Both the position numbers and the translations under genes were made by a program. DNA of 64,000 bases from Aphanomyces cochlioides. Taxonomy: Eukaryota; Oomycota; Saprolegniomycetes; Saprolegniales; Verrucalvaceae. The stretch lies in contig JAHQRK010000002.1 in assembly GCA_019828595.1 (NCBI GenBank), forward strand, positions 496,001 through 560,000, given 5' to 3'. Below, in pieces: positions 24,855 to 37,272 of the stretch. How positions within the stretch are numbered: position 1 is the first letter of the stretch; each line of letters opens with the position of its first letter. The notes beneath the pieces are model-generated. The model was not told the DNA's origin. It saw only the letters and a program-made list of their open reading frames with translations, and ran no database searches.

Positions 24855-27800
24855 ATGAAGCTCGCTCTCGTTACAGCGTTGATTGCTGCTGCGGCGGCGT
24901 CTGACATTGAACACTTCACCCAAGCGCCTTGCACGACATCCAAGGCGCCGTGCACGACCACGCAAGCTCCGCGTGTCACGACTACCCGCCCTACGACTCA
25001 AGCTCCATGCACGACTACCTCGTCTCCAGTGACCACGACTAAGGCTCCTTGCACTACTACTAACGCCCCAGGCACTACAACGAAGGCCCCTTGCACCACG
25101 CATCCTGGTGCTCCCAGAACTACTACTGCCTCTCCCGCTACCACCACTAAGGCTCCATGCACGACACACCCTGGAGCTCCAGGCACGACCACAACTTCTC
25201 CATCTACTACAACTAAAGCCCCATGCACCACGCAGCCTGGTGCCCCTGGCACCACAACTGTTGTCCCAGGAACAACACGTCCAGGTGCCCCCAGCACAAC
25301 TACTAAAGCTCCTTGCACGACAACTGCGTCCCCAGGAATCACCACTGCTGTTCCAGGCACGACTCGCCCTAGCGCTCCCAGCACCACGACGGCTGCTCCT
25401 TGGACCACCACCGTTGTGCCTGGTACGACCCGCCCTGGCACCCCAGGAACGACGCCTGCTGCTCCTGGTACCACCCCAGTGACCCCTGGCACGACTCCTT
25501 CTGCTCCTGGAACCACTCCTGTGACCCCTGGAACAACTCCTGCTGCTCCTGGCACAACCCCTACTGTTCCTGGAACCACGCCAGTCACTCCCGGCACGAC
25601 TCCTTCTGCTCCTGGAACCACGCCAGTCACCCCTGGCACGACTCCTTCTGCTCCTGGAACCACCCCAGTGACCCCTGGTACGACTACGCCAGCTCCTGGA
25701 ACAACCACGAAGGCCCCTTGCACGACGACGGTTGTGCCTGGTACGACCCGCCCTGGCACCCCAGGAACGACGCCTGCTGCTCCTGGAACCACGCCAGTCA
25801 CCCCTGGAACAACTCCTTCTGCTCCTGGTACGACCCCTGCTGCTCCTGGAACCACCCCAGTGACCCCTGGCACGACTCCTTCTGCTCCTGGAACCACTCC
25901 TGTGACCCCTGGAACAACTCCTTCTGCTCCTGGTACGACCCCTGCTGCTCCTGGAACCACCCCAGTCACCCCTGGAACAACTCCTGCTGCTCCTGGCACA
26001 ACCCCTACTGTTCCTGGAACCACGCCAGTCACTCCCGGCACGACGCCTTCTGCTCCTGGAACCACCCCAGTGACCCCTGGTACGACTACGCCAGCTCCTG
26101 GAACAACCACGAAGGCCCCTTGCACGACGACGGTTGTGCCTGGTACGACCCGCCCTGGCACCCCAGGAACGACGCCTGCTGCTCCGGGTACCACCCCAGT
26201 GACCCCTGGCACGACTCCTTCTGCTCCTGGAACCACTCCTGTGACCCCTGGAACAACTCCTTCTGCTCCTGGTACGACCCCAGTGACCCCTGGTACAACC
26301 ACAGCTGCTCCTGGTACGACCCCTGCTGCTCCTGGAACCACGCCAGTCACCCCTGGAACAACTCCTTCTGCTCCTGGTACGACCCCTGCTGCTCCTGGAA
26401 CCACTCCTTCTGCTCCTGGTACGACCCCTGCTGCTCCTGGAACCACGCCAGTCACTCCCAGCACGACTCCTTCTGCTCCTGGAACCACGCCAGTCACCCC
26501 TGGCACGACTCCTTCTGCTCCTGGAACCACCCCAGTGACCCCTGGTACGACTACGCCAGCTCCTGGAACAACCACGAAGGCCCCTTGCACGACGACGGTT
26601 GTGCCTGGTACGACCCGCCCTGGCACCCCAGGAACGACGCCTGCTGCTCCTGGAACCACGCCAGTCACCCCTGGAACAACTCCTTCTGCTCCTGGTACGA
26701 CCCCTGCTGCTCCTGGAACCACCCCAGTCACCCCTGGAACAACTCCTGCTGCTCCTGGCACAACCCCTACTGTTCCTGGAACCACGCCAGTCACTCCCGG
26801 CACGACGCCTTCTGCTCCTGGAACCACCCCAGTGACCCCTGGTACGACTACGCCAGCTCCTGGAACAACCACGAAGGCCCCTTGCACGACGACGGTTGTG
26901 CCTGGTACGACCCGCCCTGGCACCCCAGGAACGACGCCTGCTGCTCCTGGAACCACGCCAGTCACCCCTGGAACAACTCCTTCTGCTCCTGGTACGACCC
27001 CTGCTGCTCCTGGAACCACCCCAGTCACCCCTGGAACAACTCCTGCTGCTCCTGGCACAACCCCTACTGTTCCTGGAACCACGCCAGTCACTCCCGGCAC
27101 GACGCCTTCTGCTCCTGGAACCACCCCAGTGACCCCTGGTACGACTACGCCAGCTCCTGGAACAACCACGAAGGCCCCTTGCACGACGACGGTTGTGCCT
27201 GGTACGACCCGCCCTGGCACCCCAGGAACGACGCCTGCTGCTCCGGGTACCACCCCAGTGACCCCTGGCACGACTCCTTCTGCTCCTGGAACCACTCCTG
27301 TGACCCCTGGAACAACTCCTTCTGCTCCTGGTACGACCCCAGTGACCCCTGGTACAACCACAGCTGCTCCTGGTACGACCCCTGCTGCTCCTGGAACCAC
27401 GCCAGTCACCCCTGGAACAACTCCTTCTGCTCCTGGTACGACCCCTGCTGCTCCTGGAACCACTCCTTCTGCTCCTGGTACGACCCCTGCTGCTCCTGGA
27501 ACCACGCCAGTCACTCCCAGCACGACTCCTTCTGCTCCTGGAACCACGCCAGTCACCCCTGGCACGACTCTTTCTGCTCCTGGAACCACCCCAGTGACCC
27601 CTGGTACGACTACGCCAGCTCCTGGAACAACCACGAAGGCCCCTTGCACGACGACGGTTGTGCCTGGTACGACCCGCCCTGGCACCCCAGGAACAACTCC
27701 TGCTGCTCCTGGCACAACCCCTACTGTTCCTGGAACCACGCCAGTCACTCCCGGCACGACGCCTTCTGCTCCTGGAACCACCCCAGTGACCCCTGGTACG

Positions 27801-30800
27801 ACTACGCCAGCTCCTGGAACAACCACGAAGGCCCCTTGCACGACGACGGTTGTGCCTGGTACGACCCGCCCTGGCACCCCAGGAACGACGCCTGCTGCTC
27901 CTGGAACCACGCCAGTCACCCCTGGAACAACTCCTTCTGCTCCTGGTACGACCCCTGCTGCTCCTGGAACCACCCCAGTCACCCCTGGAACAACTCCTGC
28001 TGCTCCTGGCACAACCCCTACTGTTCCTGGAACCACGCCAGTCACTCCCGGCACGACGCCTTCTGCTCCTGGAACCACCCCAGTGACCCCTGGTACGACT
28101 ACGCCAGCTCCTGGAACAACCACGAAGGCCCCTTGCACGACGACGGTTGTGCCTGGTACGACCCGCCCTGGCACCCCAGGAACGACGCCTGCTGCTCCGG
28201 GTACCACCCCAGTGACCCCTGGCACGACTCCTTCTGCTCCTGGAACCACTCCTGTGACCCCTGGAACAACTCCTTCTGCTCCTGGTACGACCCCAGTGAC
28301 CCCTGGTACAACCACAGCTGCTCCTGGTACGACCCCTGCTGCTCCTGGAACCACGCCAGTCACCCCTGGAACAACTCCTTCTGCTCCTGGTACGACCCCT
28401 GCTGCTCCTGGAACCACTCCTTCTGCTCCTGGTACGACCCCTGCTGCTCCTGGAACCACGCCAGTCACTCCCAGCACGACTCCTTCTGCTCCTGGAACCA
28501 CGCCAGTCACCCCTGGCACGACTCCTTCTGCTCCTGGAACCACCCCAGTGACCCCTGGTACGACTACGCCAGCTCCTGGAACAACCACGAAGGCCCCTTG
28601 CACGACGACGGTTGTGCCTGGTACGACCCGCCCTGGCACCCCAGGAACGACGCCTGCTGCTCCGGGTACCACCCCAGTGACCCCTGGCACGACTCCTTCT
28701 GCTCCTGGAACCACGCCAGTCACCCCTGGAACAACTCCTTCTGCTCCTGGTACGACCCCTGCTGCTCCTGGAACCACCCCAGTGACCCCTGGCACGACTC
28801 CTTCTGCTCCTGGAACCACTCCTGTGACCCCTGGAACAACTCCTTCTGCTCCTGGTACGACCCCTGCTGCTCCTGGAACCACACCAGTCACTCCCGGCAC
28901 GACTCCTTCTGCTCCTGGCACAACCCCTGCTGTTCCTGGAACCACGCCAGTCACTCCCGGCACGACGCCTTCCGCTCCTGGAACCACTCCAGTCACCCCT
29001 GGCACGACTCCTTCCGCTCCTGGAACCACCCCTGTGACCCCTGGTACAACCACAGCTGCTCCTGGCACGACTCCTGCCGCTCCAGGAACCACTCCATCCA
29101 AGGGAACAACCACTGCTGCTCCTGGAACCACGACCCCTGGCTACCCTACCTTGAGCCCAAGCACTCCTGGCACGACCCCATCGGTTGGAACGACCACTGC
29201 GGCTCCTGGCACGACCCCATCGAAGGGAACAACTACTGCTGCTCCTGGCACGACTCCTTCCGCTCCAGGAACCACTCCATCCAAGGGAACAACCACTGCT
29301 GCTCCTGGAACCACGACCCCTGGCTACCCTACCTTGAGCCCAAGCACTCCTGGCACGACCCCATCGGTTGGAACGACCACTGCGGCTCCTGGCACGACCC
29401 CATCGAAGGGAACAACTACTGCTGCTCCTGGCACGACTCCTTCCGCTCCAGGAACCACTCCATCCAAGGGAACAACCACTGCTGCTCCTGGAACCACGAC
29501 CCCTGGCTACCCTTCCTTGAGCCCAAGTACACCTGGCACCACCCCATCGGTTGGAACGACCACTGCGGCTCCTGGCACGACCCCATCGAAGGGAACAACT
29601 ACTGCTGCTCCTGGCACGACTCCTTCCGCTCCAGGAACCACTCCATCCAAGGGAACAACCACTGCTGCTCCTGGAACCACGACCCCTGGCTACCCTACCT
29701 TGAGCCCAAGCACTCCTGGCACGACCCCATCGGTTGGAACGACCACTGCGGCTCCTGGCACGACCCCATCGAAGGGAACAACTACTGCTGCTCCTGGAAC
29801 CACTCCATCGACCGGAACGACCACGGCCGCTCCTGGTACGACGACAGCTGCTCCAGGAACCACGACCCCTGGCTACCCTACTTTGAGCCCAAGCACTCCT
29901 GGCACGACCCCATCGACTGGCACTACCACGGCCGCTCCTGGAACCACTCCTTCGAAAGGAACGACGACTGCTGCTCCTGGCACCACGTCGCCCGGATACC
30001 CAACGTTGAGTCCTTCGACTTCGGCCCCTGGTGCTCCTACCCCTGTGCCAACGTGCGGCTACCCAAGCAACAACGGCGCTGTGCCAACGAATGCTCCCGT
30101 GACCAAGTGCACAGAAGTGTCTGTGGTGGGTGATGCGACGTACTGCGTGAGTGGCTCTGTGTGCTCTGGCGCGGGCAGTTTGCCCGCCGGTGTGGCTTGT
30201 CCTAAGAAGGGCGATGTGGCTGTGAAGGACTGCCACAAGTCTTTGTTGTCGTACGCGGACTACTACAAGATGTGTGTGGCTCCTGTGGATGCCGCCTGTG
30301 TGAAGTTGGGCTCTGGTGCTTGGGGATGTCAATGGACTCCAGCGGACTGCTCATCGACACCAGGCCCAACTCCAGCTTCGTCGACTCCTGGTGCCACTAC
30401 AACGTCGGCTCCTTGGACCACGACTCCTACACCTAACTACCCAACGGTGACCCCTGCTAACACCGTGCCAGGTGCCCCGACAACGGTGTCTCCTGCGACG
30501 ACGACAGCCACTCCAGGTTACCCAACGGTGACCCCTGCAAACACCGTGCCAGGTGCCACAACCACTAAGTCTCCTGCGACGACGACAGCCACTCCAGGTT
30601 ACCCAACGGTGACCCCTGCTAACACTGTGCCTGGTGCCACGACCACTAAGTCTCCTTGGACCACGACCCCTACGCCTGGCTACCCAACGCTTTCCCCTTC
30701 TACCCCTTCCACCACAACCAAGTTCCCATCCACGACGACTGGCGCTCCTTCTACCACCACTAAGTCTCCTGAAACCACCACTCCTTCCCCTGTGACGACT

Positions 30801-30968
30801 ACCAAGTCCCCAGCGACCACGACTGCCGCTCCTACCACCGAAGCCCCGTGCACCACCACGAAGGCTCCAACGACTACGGTCCGTCGCTCGACCACCGTCC
30901 GTCCAACCACTACCGTGCCTCCTTCGACTCTCCCGCCTGATGATGGCTACCCCACCCTTGCTCCCTAA
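24855..30968 (+). CDS. Giant secreted mucin-like Thr/Pro-rich protein 1 with a 10-Cys domain
   Basis: 2,037 residues without introns. ATG 24855 is preferred over an upstream in-frame start because it begins M-K-L-A-L-V-T-A-L-I-A-A-A-A-A-S, a clean signal peptide. Residues ~20-180 are [12 protein letters not shown] repeats with single Cys; ~190-1730 are mainly P-G-T-T-P-x-x-type repeats, ending in five G-Y-P-(T/S)-L-S-P-S units spaced 183 bp. Residues ~1734-1832 form a non-repetitive domain with ten Cys (T-Y-C-V-S-G-S-V-C and G-A-W-G-C-Q-W), and a second Thr/Pro tail with G-Y-P-T-V-T-P repeats ends in D-D-G-Y-P-T-L-A-P. The composition predicts dense O-glycosylation and a cell-surface, cyst-coat or host-attachment role, as proposed for oomycete mucin-like proteins. 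There is no GPI or TM segment. Confidence 0.85.
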   Translation: MKLALVTALIAAAAASDIEHFTQAPCTTSKAPCTTTQAPRVTTTRPTTQAPCTTTSSPVTTTKAPCTTTNAPGTTTKAPCTTHPGAPRTTTASPATTTKAPCTTHPGAPGTTTTSPSTTTKAPCTTQPGAPGTTTVVPGTTRPGAPSTTTKAPCTTTASPGITTAVPGTTRPSAPSTTTAAPWTTTVVPGTTRPGTPGTTPAAPGTTPVTPGTTPSAPGTTPVTPGTTPAAPGTTPTVPGTTPVTPGTTPSAPGTTPVTPGTTPSAPGTTPVTPGTTTPAPGTTTKAPCTTTVVPGTTRPGTPGTTPAAPGTTPVTPGTTPSAPGTTPAAPGTTPVTPGTTPSAPGTTPVTPGTTPSAPGTTPAAPGTTPVTPGTTPAAPGTTPTVPGTTPVTPGTTPSAPGTTPVTPGTTTPAPGTTTKAPCTTTVVPGTTRPGTPGTTPAAPGTTPVTPGTTPSAPGTTPVTPGTTPSAPGTTPVTPGTTTAAPGTTPAAPGTTPVTPGTTPSAPGTTPAAPGTTPSAPGTTPAAPGTTPVTPSTTPSAPGTTPVTPGTTPSAPGTTPVTPGTTTPAPGTTTKAPCTTTVVPGTTRPGTPGTTPAAPGTTPVTPGTTPSAPGTTPAAPGTTPVTPGTTPAAPGTTPTVPGTTPVTPGTTPSAPGTTPVTPGTTTPAPGTTTKAPCTTTVVPGTTRPGTPGTTPAAPGTTPVTPGTTPSAPGTTPAAPGTTPVTPGTTPAAPGTTPTVPGTTPVTPGTTPSAPGTTPVTPGTTTPAPGTTTKAPCTTTVVPGTTRPGTPGTTPAAPGTTPVTPGTTPSAPGTTPVTPGTTPSAPGTTPVTPGTTTAAPGTTPAAPGTTPVTPGTTPSAPGTTPAAPGTTPSAPGTTPAAPGTTPVTPSTTPSAPGTTPVTPGTTLSAPGTTPVTPGTTTPAPGTTTKAPCTTTVVPGTTRPGTPGTTPAAPGTTPTVPGTTPVTPGTTPSAPGTTPVTPGTTTPAPGTTTKAPCTTTVVPGTTRPGTPGTTPAAPGTTPVTPGTTPSAPGTTPAAPGTTPVTPGTTPAAPGTTPTVPGTTPVTPGTTPSAPGTTPVTPGTTTPAPGTTTKAPCTTTVVPGTTRPGTPGTTPAAPGTTPVTPGTTPSAPGTTPVTPGTTPSAPGTTPVTPGTTTAAPGTTPAAPGTTPVTPGTTPSAPGTTPAAPGTTPSAPGTTPAAPGTTPVTPSTTPSAPGTTPVTPGTTPSAPGTTPVTPGTTTPAPGTTTKAPCTTTVVPGTTRPGTPGTTPAAPGTTPVTPGTTPSAPGTTPVTPGTTPSAPGTTPAAPGTTPVTPGTTPSAPGTTPVTPGTTPSAPGTTPAAPGTTPVTPGTTPSAPGTTPAVPGTTPVTPGTTPSAPGTTPVTPGTTPSAPGTTPVTPGTTTAAPGTTPAAPGTTPSKGTTTAAPGTTTPGYPTLSPSTPGTTPSVGTTTAAPGTTPSKGTTTAAPGTTPSAPGTTPSKGTTTAAPGTTTPGYPTLSPSTPGTTPSVGTTTAAPGTTPSKGTTTAAPGTTPSAPGTTPSKGTTTAAPGTTTPGYPSLSPSTPGTTPSVGTTTAAPGTTPSKGTTTAAPGTTPSAPGTTPSKGTTTAAPGTTTPGYPTLSPSTPGTTPSVGTTTAAPGTTPSKGTTTAAPGTTPSTGTTTAAPGTTTAAPGTTTPGYPTLSPSTPGTTPSTGTTTAAPGTTPSKGTTTAAPGTTSPGYPTLSPSTSAPGAPTPVPTCGYPSNNGAVPTNAPVTKCTEVSVVGDATYCVSGSVCSGAGSLPAGVACPKKGDVAVKDCHKSLLSYADYYKMCVAPVDAACVKLGSGAWGCQWTPADCSSTPGPTPASSTPGATTTSAPWTTTPTPNYPTVTPANTVPGAPTTVSPATTTATPGYPTVTPANTVPGATTTKSPATTTATPGYPTVTPANTVPGATTTKSPWTTTPTPGYPTLSPSTPSTTTKFPSTTTGAPSTTTKSPETTTPSPVTTTKSPATTTAAPTTEAPCTTTKAPTTTVRRSTTVRPTTTVPPSTLPPDDGYPTLAP
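25427..29090 (+). repeat. Coding minisatellite with higher-order repeats in mucin-like gene 1
   Basis: A basic 12-21-bp theme (CCTGG-ACNAC-CC...) builds larger blocks. The marker CACGACGACGGTTGTGCC recurs at 25721, 26123, 26588, 26885, 27182, 27647, 27839, 28136 and 28601, giving intervals of 402, 465, 297, 297, 465, 192, 297 and 465 bp. All are multiples of three, so copy-number change preserves the frame. The alternating 465/297 pattern implies duplication of whole blocks. Confidence 0.85.
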
Positions 30969-32411
30969 GCATGTCGACGCTTGATTCAAGATTCTCTTAG
31001 CAGTTTCACCATTTTTGTAATGCACGTCAACAATAAATAAATTGTTTGCATTGAAATTCTCGGTCCCTTCAGTGCGATCTTGGCTAGCGATCTGTCGTTG
31101 TCAGCCGTCTGGCTAGTCTTCGTTGGCGTTCGTTGGTTGATGGGCGAAGTCCCGTCAGTCGTCACAAGTTACAGATGATGCCAGGGGGACAACGAGGGGG
31201 GCTGTTGGTCGAAGTCGCTGTGTTCTTTATGTTTTCTGGATCGACTTTGTCGATGAGCTGTCTCCTCTCTCTTTAGACCGACGCGAAAGTAGTGGTATGA
31301 GCGTCAGCCTCGTGACTACATGTACACCATGTGTGTTCTTCTTTGTAATGACGGTGCAATCCAAGACAGTTTGAGGTTCCCCCCATGTGGTCACCCGATT
31401 GATTTTTATGGCGCAAATCGTGCATCCTCACAGTTGGATGGGTGTATTTATGCAGCTACCTAGTCCAAGTTTGCTCACGTGTGCTCACACGTCTTGCCTG
31501 GGATGGTGAGCGTTGCACGCTCTACGGGGGAAAGAACATTCTTTTGCCATGGTGACGTTGCTTGACACTTTGGCTTGCCGACGGAACAATGCGCCACTTG
31601 AACCTGTGAAACCCTCCTCGTCGTCATCATAGCCAGAACCAGCTAGGAAGTGAAAACAACCAACGCGCATTCGTCCAGCACGACTTTCCCGGAATCTGGG
31701 TAGCGTTAGTTATTCATTGGACGGACTACGCCATGTGTCTTGACACGCTCTGGGTATTGCCCAGGAACTGGACGACATGGTGACGGCCGAGTCTTTCATG
31801 GTTGGCAGTGCCTCGACTGCGGGAAAGGCAACCATCCCCTGATCCATGGGTCGCCATAGCATCTTGCCCGTTAGTCTGACATAGTAACGGGTCGTGGCCT
31901 CGAGGTGGAAAGGCGGCAAGGCTCGCGGCACAGATTCAATATCAAATTATCACAACCGATCCATATGGCTGTAATGTTTCCGAAGCCATTACACTGTACT
32001 CTCATACATTACAGCGCCGTGGTCGACATTGCGGTCGGTAAAATTCTTCGTTCGGACTTTAGACGTCGTGTGTTGAAGGCAGCGAAACCACGCGTCCAGC
32101 CGTGAAAAGCGAGTGGCCTTTGAGATACGGGAGCCTTTTGATTGTCTTCACTGAGGCAATGCGTGATTAGCGGTTGGAATCGCAAGTTGATGCCGCCGTG
32201 ACGCGCGAGTGACTTTGCGTCAAAGGACGTTGAATGTGTCATTTGCGTGGGGGAAAAAACGTAAGTCTTATACAAATTACCATAGGATTGCCGACAGCTT
32301 GCATGGCCAAGGTGACAAAAGAGAGCGGGATGTCAATCGTAAAATCTGGTTTGGCATTTGCTAACTTTCTCTTCCGAGCGAAAGTCGAAGTTCCATCTGT
32401 ATAGATACACC
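30969..32411. other. Spacer between the two mucin-like genes
   Basis: AATAAATAAA near 31031 is a plausible polyadenylation signal for mucin-like gene 1. The remaining 1.3 kb has only short unassigned open frames; the promoter of gene 2 should lie at its end. Confidence 0.5.
32378..32385 (+). promoter_or_regulatory. Shared upstream octamer of the mucin-like genes (copy 2)
   Basis: GCGAAAGT in a context resembling 24817-24824, 27 bp upstream of the start codon of mucin-like gene 2. Confidence 0.35.
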
Positions 32412-35400
32412 ATGAAGCTCTCCATCATTGTTTCCGCCTTGGTCGCTGTCGCCGCCGCCAACGACGATGGATATCCGACCCTTCCACCTGATGATGGATA
32501 CCCCACGCTTCCTCCCGCCACGACGACTCGTGCGCCTACCACCACGCGCAAGCCTGCGACGACTACCGTCAAGCCTACGCCTGCGCCTACCACGCGTAAG
32601 CCAACTCCAGCGCCGACTCCTGCTCCTACGACGTTGAAGCCAACCCCAGCGCCTACGCCTGCGCCAACTCCTGCTACTACCACCTTGAAGCCTACTCCTG
32701 CTCCAACCCCGGCGCCAACTCCTGCTACTACCACCATGAAGCCAACTCCTGCTCCAACCCCAGCGCCTACGCCTGCGTCAACCACGTTGAAGCCAACCCC
32801 CGCACCAACTCCAGCTACCACCACTTTGAAGCCTACCACGACTGCTCCTTGCACCACGACTGCAGCTCCTCATACCACCACTGGTGCCCCTCGTACAACT
32901 ACGGTTGCTCCGAGTACGACAACCAAGTCGCCCAGCACAACGACTGGTGCCCCTTGCACTACCACTGGCGCTCCCAGCACGACCACGAAGTCTCCAGGAA
33001 CCACTACGTCGGTACCTGGCACGACCACCGCTGCTCCTGGCACCACTCCATCGAAAGGAACTACTACGTCGGCTCCTTGCACCACGACAGCAGCTCCTGG
33101 CACCACGCCATCGAAGGGAACGACTACAGCTGCTCCTGGAACGACCACTGCTGCTCCTAGTACCACGCCATCGAAGGGAACGACCACTGCGGCTCCTGGA
33201 ACAACCACGAAGGCTCCTTGCACCACCACTGGTACACCTGGAACAACGCCAGCTACTCCTGGTACGACCCCTGCTGCTCCTGGAACCACCCCTGTGACCC
33301 CTGGCACGACTCCTTCCACTCCTGGAACCACTCCTGTGACCCCTGGTACGACGCCTTCCGCTCCTGGAACCACTCCTGCGACCCCAGGAACAACCCCATC
33401 TGCTCCTGGTACGACCCCAGTGACCCCTGGTACAACCACAGCTGCTCCTGGCACGACCCCTGCCGCTCCAGGAACCACTCCATCCAAGGGAACAACCACT
33501 GCTGCTCCTGGAACCACGACCCCTGGCTACCCTACCTTGAGCCCAAGCACTCCTGGCACGACCCCATCGGTTGGAACGACCACTGCGGCTCCTGGCACGA
33601 CCCCATCGAAGGGAACAACTACTGCTGCTCCTGGCACGACTCCTTCCGCTCCAGGAACCACCCCTGCTGCTCCTGGTACCACCCCAATGACCCCTGGCTC
33701 GACTCCTTCCGCTCCTGGAACCACTCCTGTGACCCCTGGTACGACCCCTGCCGCTCCAGGAACTACCCCTGTTGCTCCAGGAACCACTCCTGCCGCTCCT
33801 GGTACGACTCCTGCCACTCCTGGTACGACTCCTGCCGCTCCTGGAACCACTCCTGCTGCTCCTGGCACAACCCCAGCCACTCCAGGAACCACTCCTGCTG
33901 CTCCTAGAACCACCCCTGCTGCTCCTGGAACCACCCCAGTGACCCCTGGTACGACTACGCCAGCTCCTGGTACAACCACGAAGGCCCCTTGCACGACGAC
34001 GGTTGTGCCTGGCACAACCCGCCCTGGCACCCCAGGAACGACCCCTGCTGCTCCTGGTACCACTCCAGTCACCCCTGGAACAACTCCTTCCGCTCCTGGA
34101 ACCACCCCTGTGACCCCCGGCACAACGCCTTCCGCTCCTGGAACCACTCCTGCGACCCCAGGAACAACCCCATCTGCTCCTGGTACGACCCCAGTGACCC
34201 CTGGTACAACCACAGCTGCTCCTGGCACGACTCCTGCCGCTCCAGGAACCACTCCATCCAAGGGAACAACCACTGCTGCTCCTGGAACCACGACCCCTGG
34301 CTACCCTACCTTGAGCCCAAGCACTCCTGGCACGACCCCATCGGTTGGAACGACCACTGCGGCTCCTGGCACGACCCCATCGAAGGGAACAACTACTGCT
34401 GCTCCTGGCACGACTCCTTCCGCTCCAGGAACCACCCCTGCTGCTCCTGGTACCACCCCAATGACCCCTGGCTCGACTCCTTCCGCTCCTGGAACCACTC
34501 CTGTGACCCCTGGAACAACTCCTTCTGCTCCTGGTACGACCCCAGTGACCCCTGGTACAACCACAGCTGCTCCTGGCACGACTCCTGCCGCTCCAGGAAC
34601 CACTCCATCCAAGGGAACAACCACTGCTGCTCCTGGAACCACGACCCCTGGCTACCCTACCTTGAGCCCAAGCACTCCTGGCACGACCCCATCGGTTGGA
34701 ACGACCACTGCGGCTCCTGGCACGACCCCATCGAAGGGAACAACTACTGCTGCTCCTGGCACGACTCCTTCCGCTCCAGGAACCACCCCTGCTGCTCCTG
34801 GTACCACCCCAATGACCCCTGGCTCGACTCCTTCCGCTCCTGGAACCACTCCTGTGACCCCTGGAACAACTCCTTCTGCTCCTGGTACGACCCCAGTGAC
34901 CCCTGGTACAACCACAGCTGCTCCTGGTACGACCCCTGCTGCTCCTGGAACCACGCCAGTCACCCCTGGAACAACTCCTTCTGCTCCTGGTACGACCCCT
35001 GCTGCTCCTGGAACCACTCCTGCTGCTCCTGGCACAACCCCTGCTGCTCCTGGAACCACACCAGTCACTCCCGGCACGACTCCTTCTGCTCCTGGAACCA
35101 CCCCAGTGACCCCTGGTACGACTACGCCAGCTCCTGGAACAACCACGAAGGCCCCTTGCACGACGACGGTTGTGCCTGGCACAACCCGCCCTGGCACCCC
35201 AGGAACGACGCCTGCTGCTCCAGGAACCACCCCAGTGACCCCTGGCACGACTCCTTCTGCTCCTGGAACCACTCCTGTGACCCCTGGAACAACTCCTTCT
35301 GCTCCTGGTACGACCCCTGCTGCTCCTGGAACCACACCAGTCACTCCCGGCACGACTCCTTCTGCTCCTGGCACAACCCCTGCTGTTCCTGGAACCACGC

Positions 35401-37181
35401 CAGTCACTCCCGGCACGACGCCTTCCGCTCCTGGAACCACTCCAGTCACCCCTGGCACGACTCCTTCCGCTCCTGGAACCACCCCTGTGACCCCTGGTAC
35501 AACCACAGCTGCTCCTGGCACGACTCCTGCCGCTCCAGGAACCACTCCATCCAAGGGAACAACCACTGCTGCTCCTGGAACCACGACCCCTGGCTACCCT
35601 ACCTTGAGCCCAAGCACTCCTGGCACGACCCCATCGGTTGGAACGACCACTGCGGCTCCTGGCACGACCCCATCGAAGGGAACAACTACTGCTGCTCCTG
35701 GCACGACTCCTTCCGCTCCAGGAACCACTCCATCCAAGGGAACAACCACTGCTGCTCCTGGAACCACGACCCCTGGCTACCCTACCTTGAGCCCAAGCAC
35801 TCCTGGCACGACCCCATCGGTTGGAACGACCACTGCGGCTCCTGGCACGACCCCATCGAAGGGAACAACTACTGCTGCTCCTGGCACGACTCCTTCCGCT
35901 CCAGGAACCACTCCATCCAAGGGAACAACCACTGCTGCTCCTGGAACCACGACCCCTGGCTACCCTACCTTGAGCCCAAGCACTCCTGGCACGACCCCAT
36001 CGGTTGGAACGACCACTGCGGCTCCTGGCACGACCCCATCGAAGGGAACAACTACTGCTGCTCCTGGAACCACTCCATCGACCGGAACGACCACGGCCGC
36101 TCCTGGTACGACGACAGCTGCTCCAGGAACCACGACCCCTGGCTACCCTACTTTGAGCCCAAGCACTCCTGGCACGACCCCATCGACTGGCACTACCACG
36201 GCCGCTCCTGGAACCACTCCTTCGAAAGGAACGACGACTGCTGCTCCTGGCACCACGTCGCCCGGATACCCAACGTTGAGTCCTTCGACTTCGGCCCCTG
36301 GTGCTCCTACCCCTGTGCCAACGTGCGGCTACCCAAGCAACAACGGCGCTGTGCCAACGAATGCTCCCGTGACCAAGTGCACAGAAGTGTCTGTGGTGGG
36401 TGATGCGACGTACTGCGTGAGTGGCTCTGTGTGCTCTGGCGCGGGCAGTTTGCCCGCCGGTGTGGCTTGTCCTAAGAAGGGCGATGTGGCTGTGAAGGAC
36501 TGCCACAAGTCTTTGTTGTCGTACGCGGACTACTACAAGATGTGTGTGGCTCCTGTGGATGCCGCCTGTGTGAAGTTGGGCTCTGGTGCTTGGGGATGTC
36601 AATGGACTCCAGCGGACTGCTCATCGACACCAGGCCCAACTCCAGCTTCGTCGACTCCTGGTGCCACTACAACGTCGGCTCCTTGGACCACGACTCCTAC
36701 ACCTAACTACCCAACGGTGACCCCTGCTAACACCGTGCCAGGTGCCCCGACAACGGTGTCTCCTGCGACGACGACAGCCACTCCAGGTTACCCAACGGTG
36801 ACCCCTGCAAACACCGTGCCAGGTGCCACAACCACTAAGTCTCCTGCGACGACGACAGCCACTCCAGGTTACCCAACGGTGACCCCTGCTAACACTGTGC
36901 CTGGTGCCACGACCACTAAGTCTCCTTGGACCACGACCCCTACGCCTGGCTACCCAACGCTTTCCCCTTCTACCCCTTCCACCACCACTAAGGCCCCTGT
37001 GACGACCACTGCCGCTCCAACCACTGCCGCCCCAACGACCACTAAGGCCCCATCCACCTCTACTCCAACGACCACGATTCGTCGTTCGACCACCGCTCGC
37101 CCAACCACCACAGTGCCACCCAAGACCCCGTCTCCTTCCACTCCTTCCCCTGATGATGGCTACCCAACCCTTGCTCCTTAA
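32412..37181 (+). CDS. Giant secreted mucin-like Thr/Pro-rich protein 2 with a 10-Cys domain
   Basis: 1,589 residues, no introns. The start at 32412 gives [17 protein letters not shown] as signal peptide. The mature N-terminus repeats D-D-G-Y-P-T-L-P-P twice, then has P-T-P-A-P-T repeats (residues ~45-140) that are absent from mucin 1, followed by the common P-G-T-T-P repeat region with G-Y-P-T-L-S-P-S units. The ten-Cys domain (residues ~1305-1403) and most of the tail look identical to mucin 1 at DNA level; the last ~70 residues differ, with an R-R-S-T-T-A-R-P segment before [10 protein letters not shown] surface or matrix mucin role is inferred. It is the downstream tandem partner of mucin 1 in the same orientation. 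Confidence 0.85.
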   Translation: MKLSIIVSALVAVAAANDDGYPTLPPDDGYPTLPPATTTRAPTTTRKPATTTVKPTPAPTTRKPTPAPTPAPTTLKPTPAPTPAPTPATTTLKPTPAPTPAPTPATTTMKPTPAPTPAPTPASTTLKPTPAPTPATTTLKPTTTAPCTTTAAPHTTTGAPRTTTVAPSTTTKSPSTTTGAPCTTTGAPSTTTKSPGTTTSVPGTTTAAPGTTPSKGTTTSAPCTTTAAPGTTPSKGTTTAAPGTTTAAPSTTPSKGTTTAAPGTTTKAPCTTTGTPGTTPATPGTTPAAPGTTPVTPGTTPSTPGTTPVTPGTTPSAPGTTPATPGTTPSAPGTTPVTPGTTTAAPGTTPAAPGTTPSKGTTTAAPGTTTPGYPTLSPSTPGTTPSVGTTTAAPGTTPSKGTTTAAPGTTPSAPGTTPAAPGTTPMTPGSTPSAPGTTPVTPGTTPAAPGTTPVAPGTTPAAPGTTPATPGTTPAAPGTTPAAPGTTPATPGTTPAAPRTTPAAPGTTPVTPGTTTPAPGTTTKAPCTTTVVPGTTRPGTPGTTPAAPGTTPVTPGTTPSAPGTTPVTPGTTPSAPGTTPATPGTTPSAPGTTPVTPGTTTAAPGTTPAAPGTTPSKGTTTAAPGTTTPGYPTLSPSTPGTTPSVGTTTAAPGTTPSKGTTTAAPGTTPSAPGTTPAAPGTTPMTPGSTPSAPGTTPVTPGTTPSAPGTTPVTPGTTTAAPGTTPAAPGTTPSKGTTTAAPGTTTPGYPTLSPSTPGTTPSVGTTTAAPGTTPSKGTTTAAPGTTPSAPGTTPAAPGTTPMTPGSTPSAPGTTPVTPGTTPSAPGTTPVTPGTTTAAPGTTPAAPGTTPVTPGTTPSAPGTTPAAPGTTPAAPGTTPAAPGTTPVTPGTTPSAPGTTPVTPGTTTPAPGTTTKAPCTTTVVPGTTRPGTPGTTPAAPGTTPVTPGTTPSAPGTTPVTPGTTPSAPGTTPAAPGTTPVTPGTTPSAPGTTPAVPGTTPVTPGTTPSAPGTTPVTPGTTPSAPGTTPVTPGTTTAAPGTTPAAPGTTPSKGTTTAAPGTTTPGYPTLSPSTPGTTPSVGTTTAAPGTTPSKGTTTAAPGTTPSAPGTTPSKGTTTAAPGTTTPGYPTLSPSTPGTTPSVGTTTAAPGTTPSKGTTTAAPGTTPSAPGTTPSKGTTTAAPGTTTPGYPTLSPSTPGTTPSVGTTTAAPGTTPSKGTTTAAPGTTPSTGTTTAAPGTTTAAPGTTTPGYPTLSPSTPGTTPSTGTTTAAPGTTPSKGTTTAAPGTTSPGYPTLSPSTSAPGAPTPVPTCGYPSNNGAVPTNAPVTKCTEVSVVGDATYCVSGSVCSGAGSLPAGVACPKKGDVAVKDCHKSLLSYADYYKMCVAPVDAACVKLGSGAWGCQWTPADCSSTPGPTPASSTPGATTTSAPWTTTPTPNYPTVTPANTVPGAPTTVSPATTTATPGYPTVTPANTVPGATTTKSPATTTATPGYPTVTPANTVPGATTTKSPWTTTPTPGYPTLSPSTPSTTTKAPVTTTAAPTTAAPTTTKAPSTSTPTTTIRRSTTARPTTTVPPKTPSPSTPSPDDGYPTLAP
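35223..36985 (+). repeat. Paralogous block matching 28770-30715 of mucin-like gene 1
   Basis: From about 35223 the two genes read the same base for base by eye, at an offset of 6453 bp, changing to 6270 bp after mucin 1 gains one extra 183-bp G-Y-P-T-L-S-P-S unit. The match includes synonymous sites across the non-repetitive Cys domain (30051-30350 versus 36321-36620) and ends abruptly at 30715/36985. Confidence 0.8.
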
Positions 37182-37272
37182 GCAGCGAGTACGTGGCCGC
37201 TAACGACTTGCATGTTTGAGGAGTAATGTGCTTGTCAATAATACATGTGAAAGGTTAAATCGATATATCTCT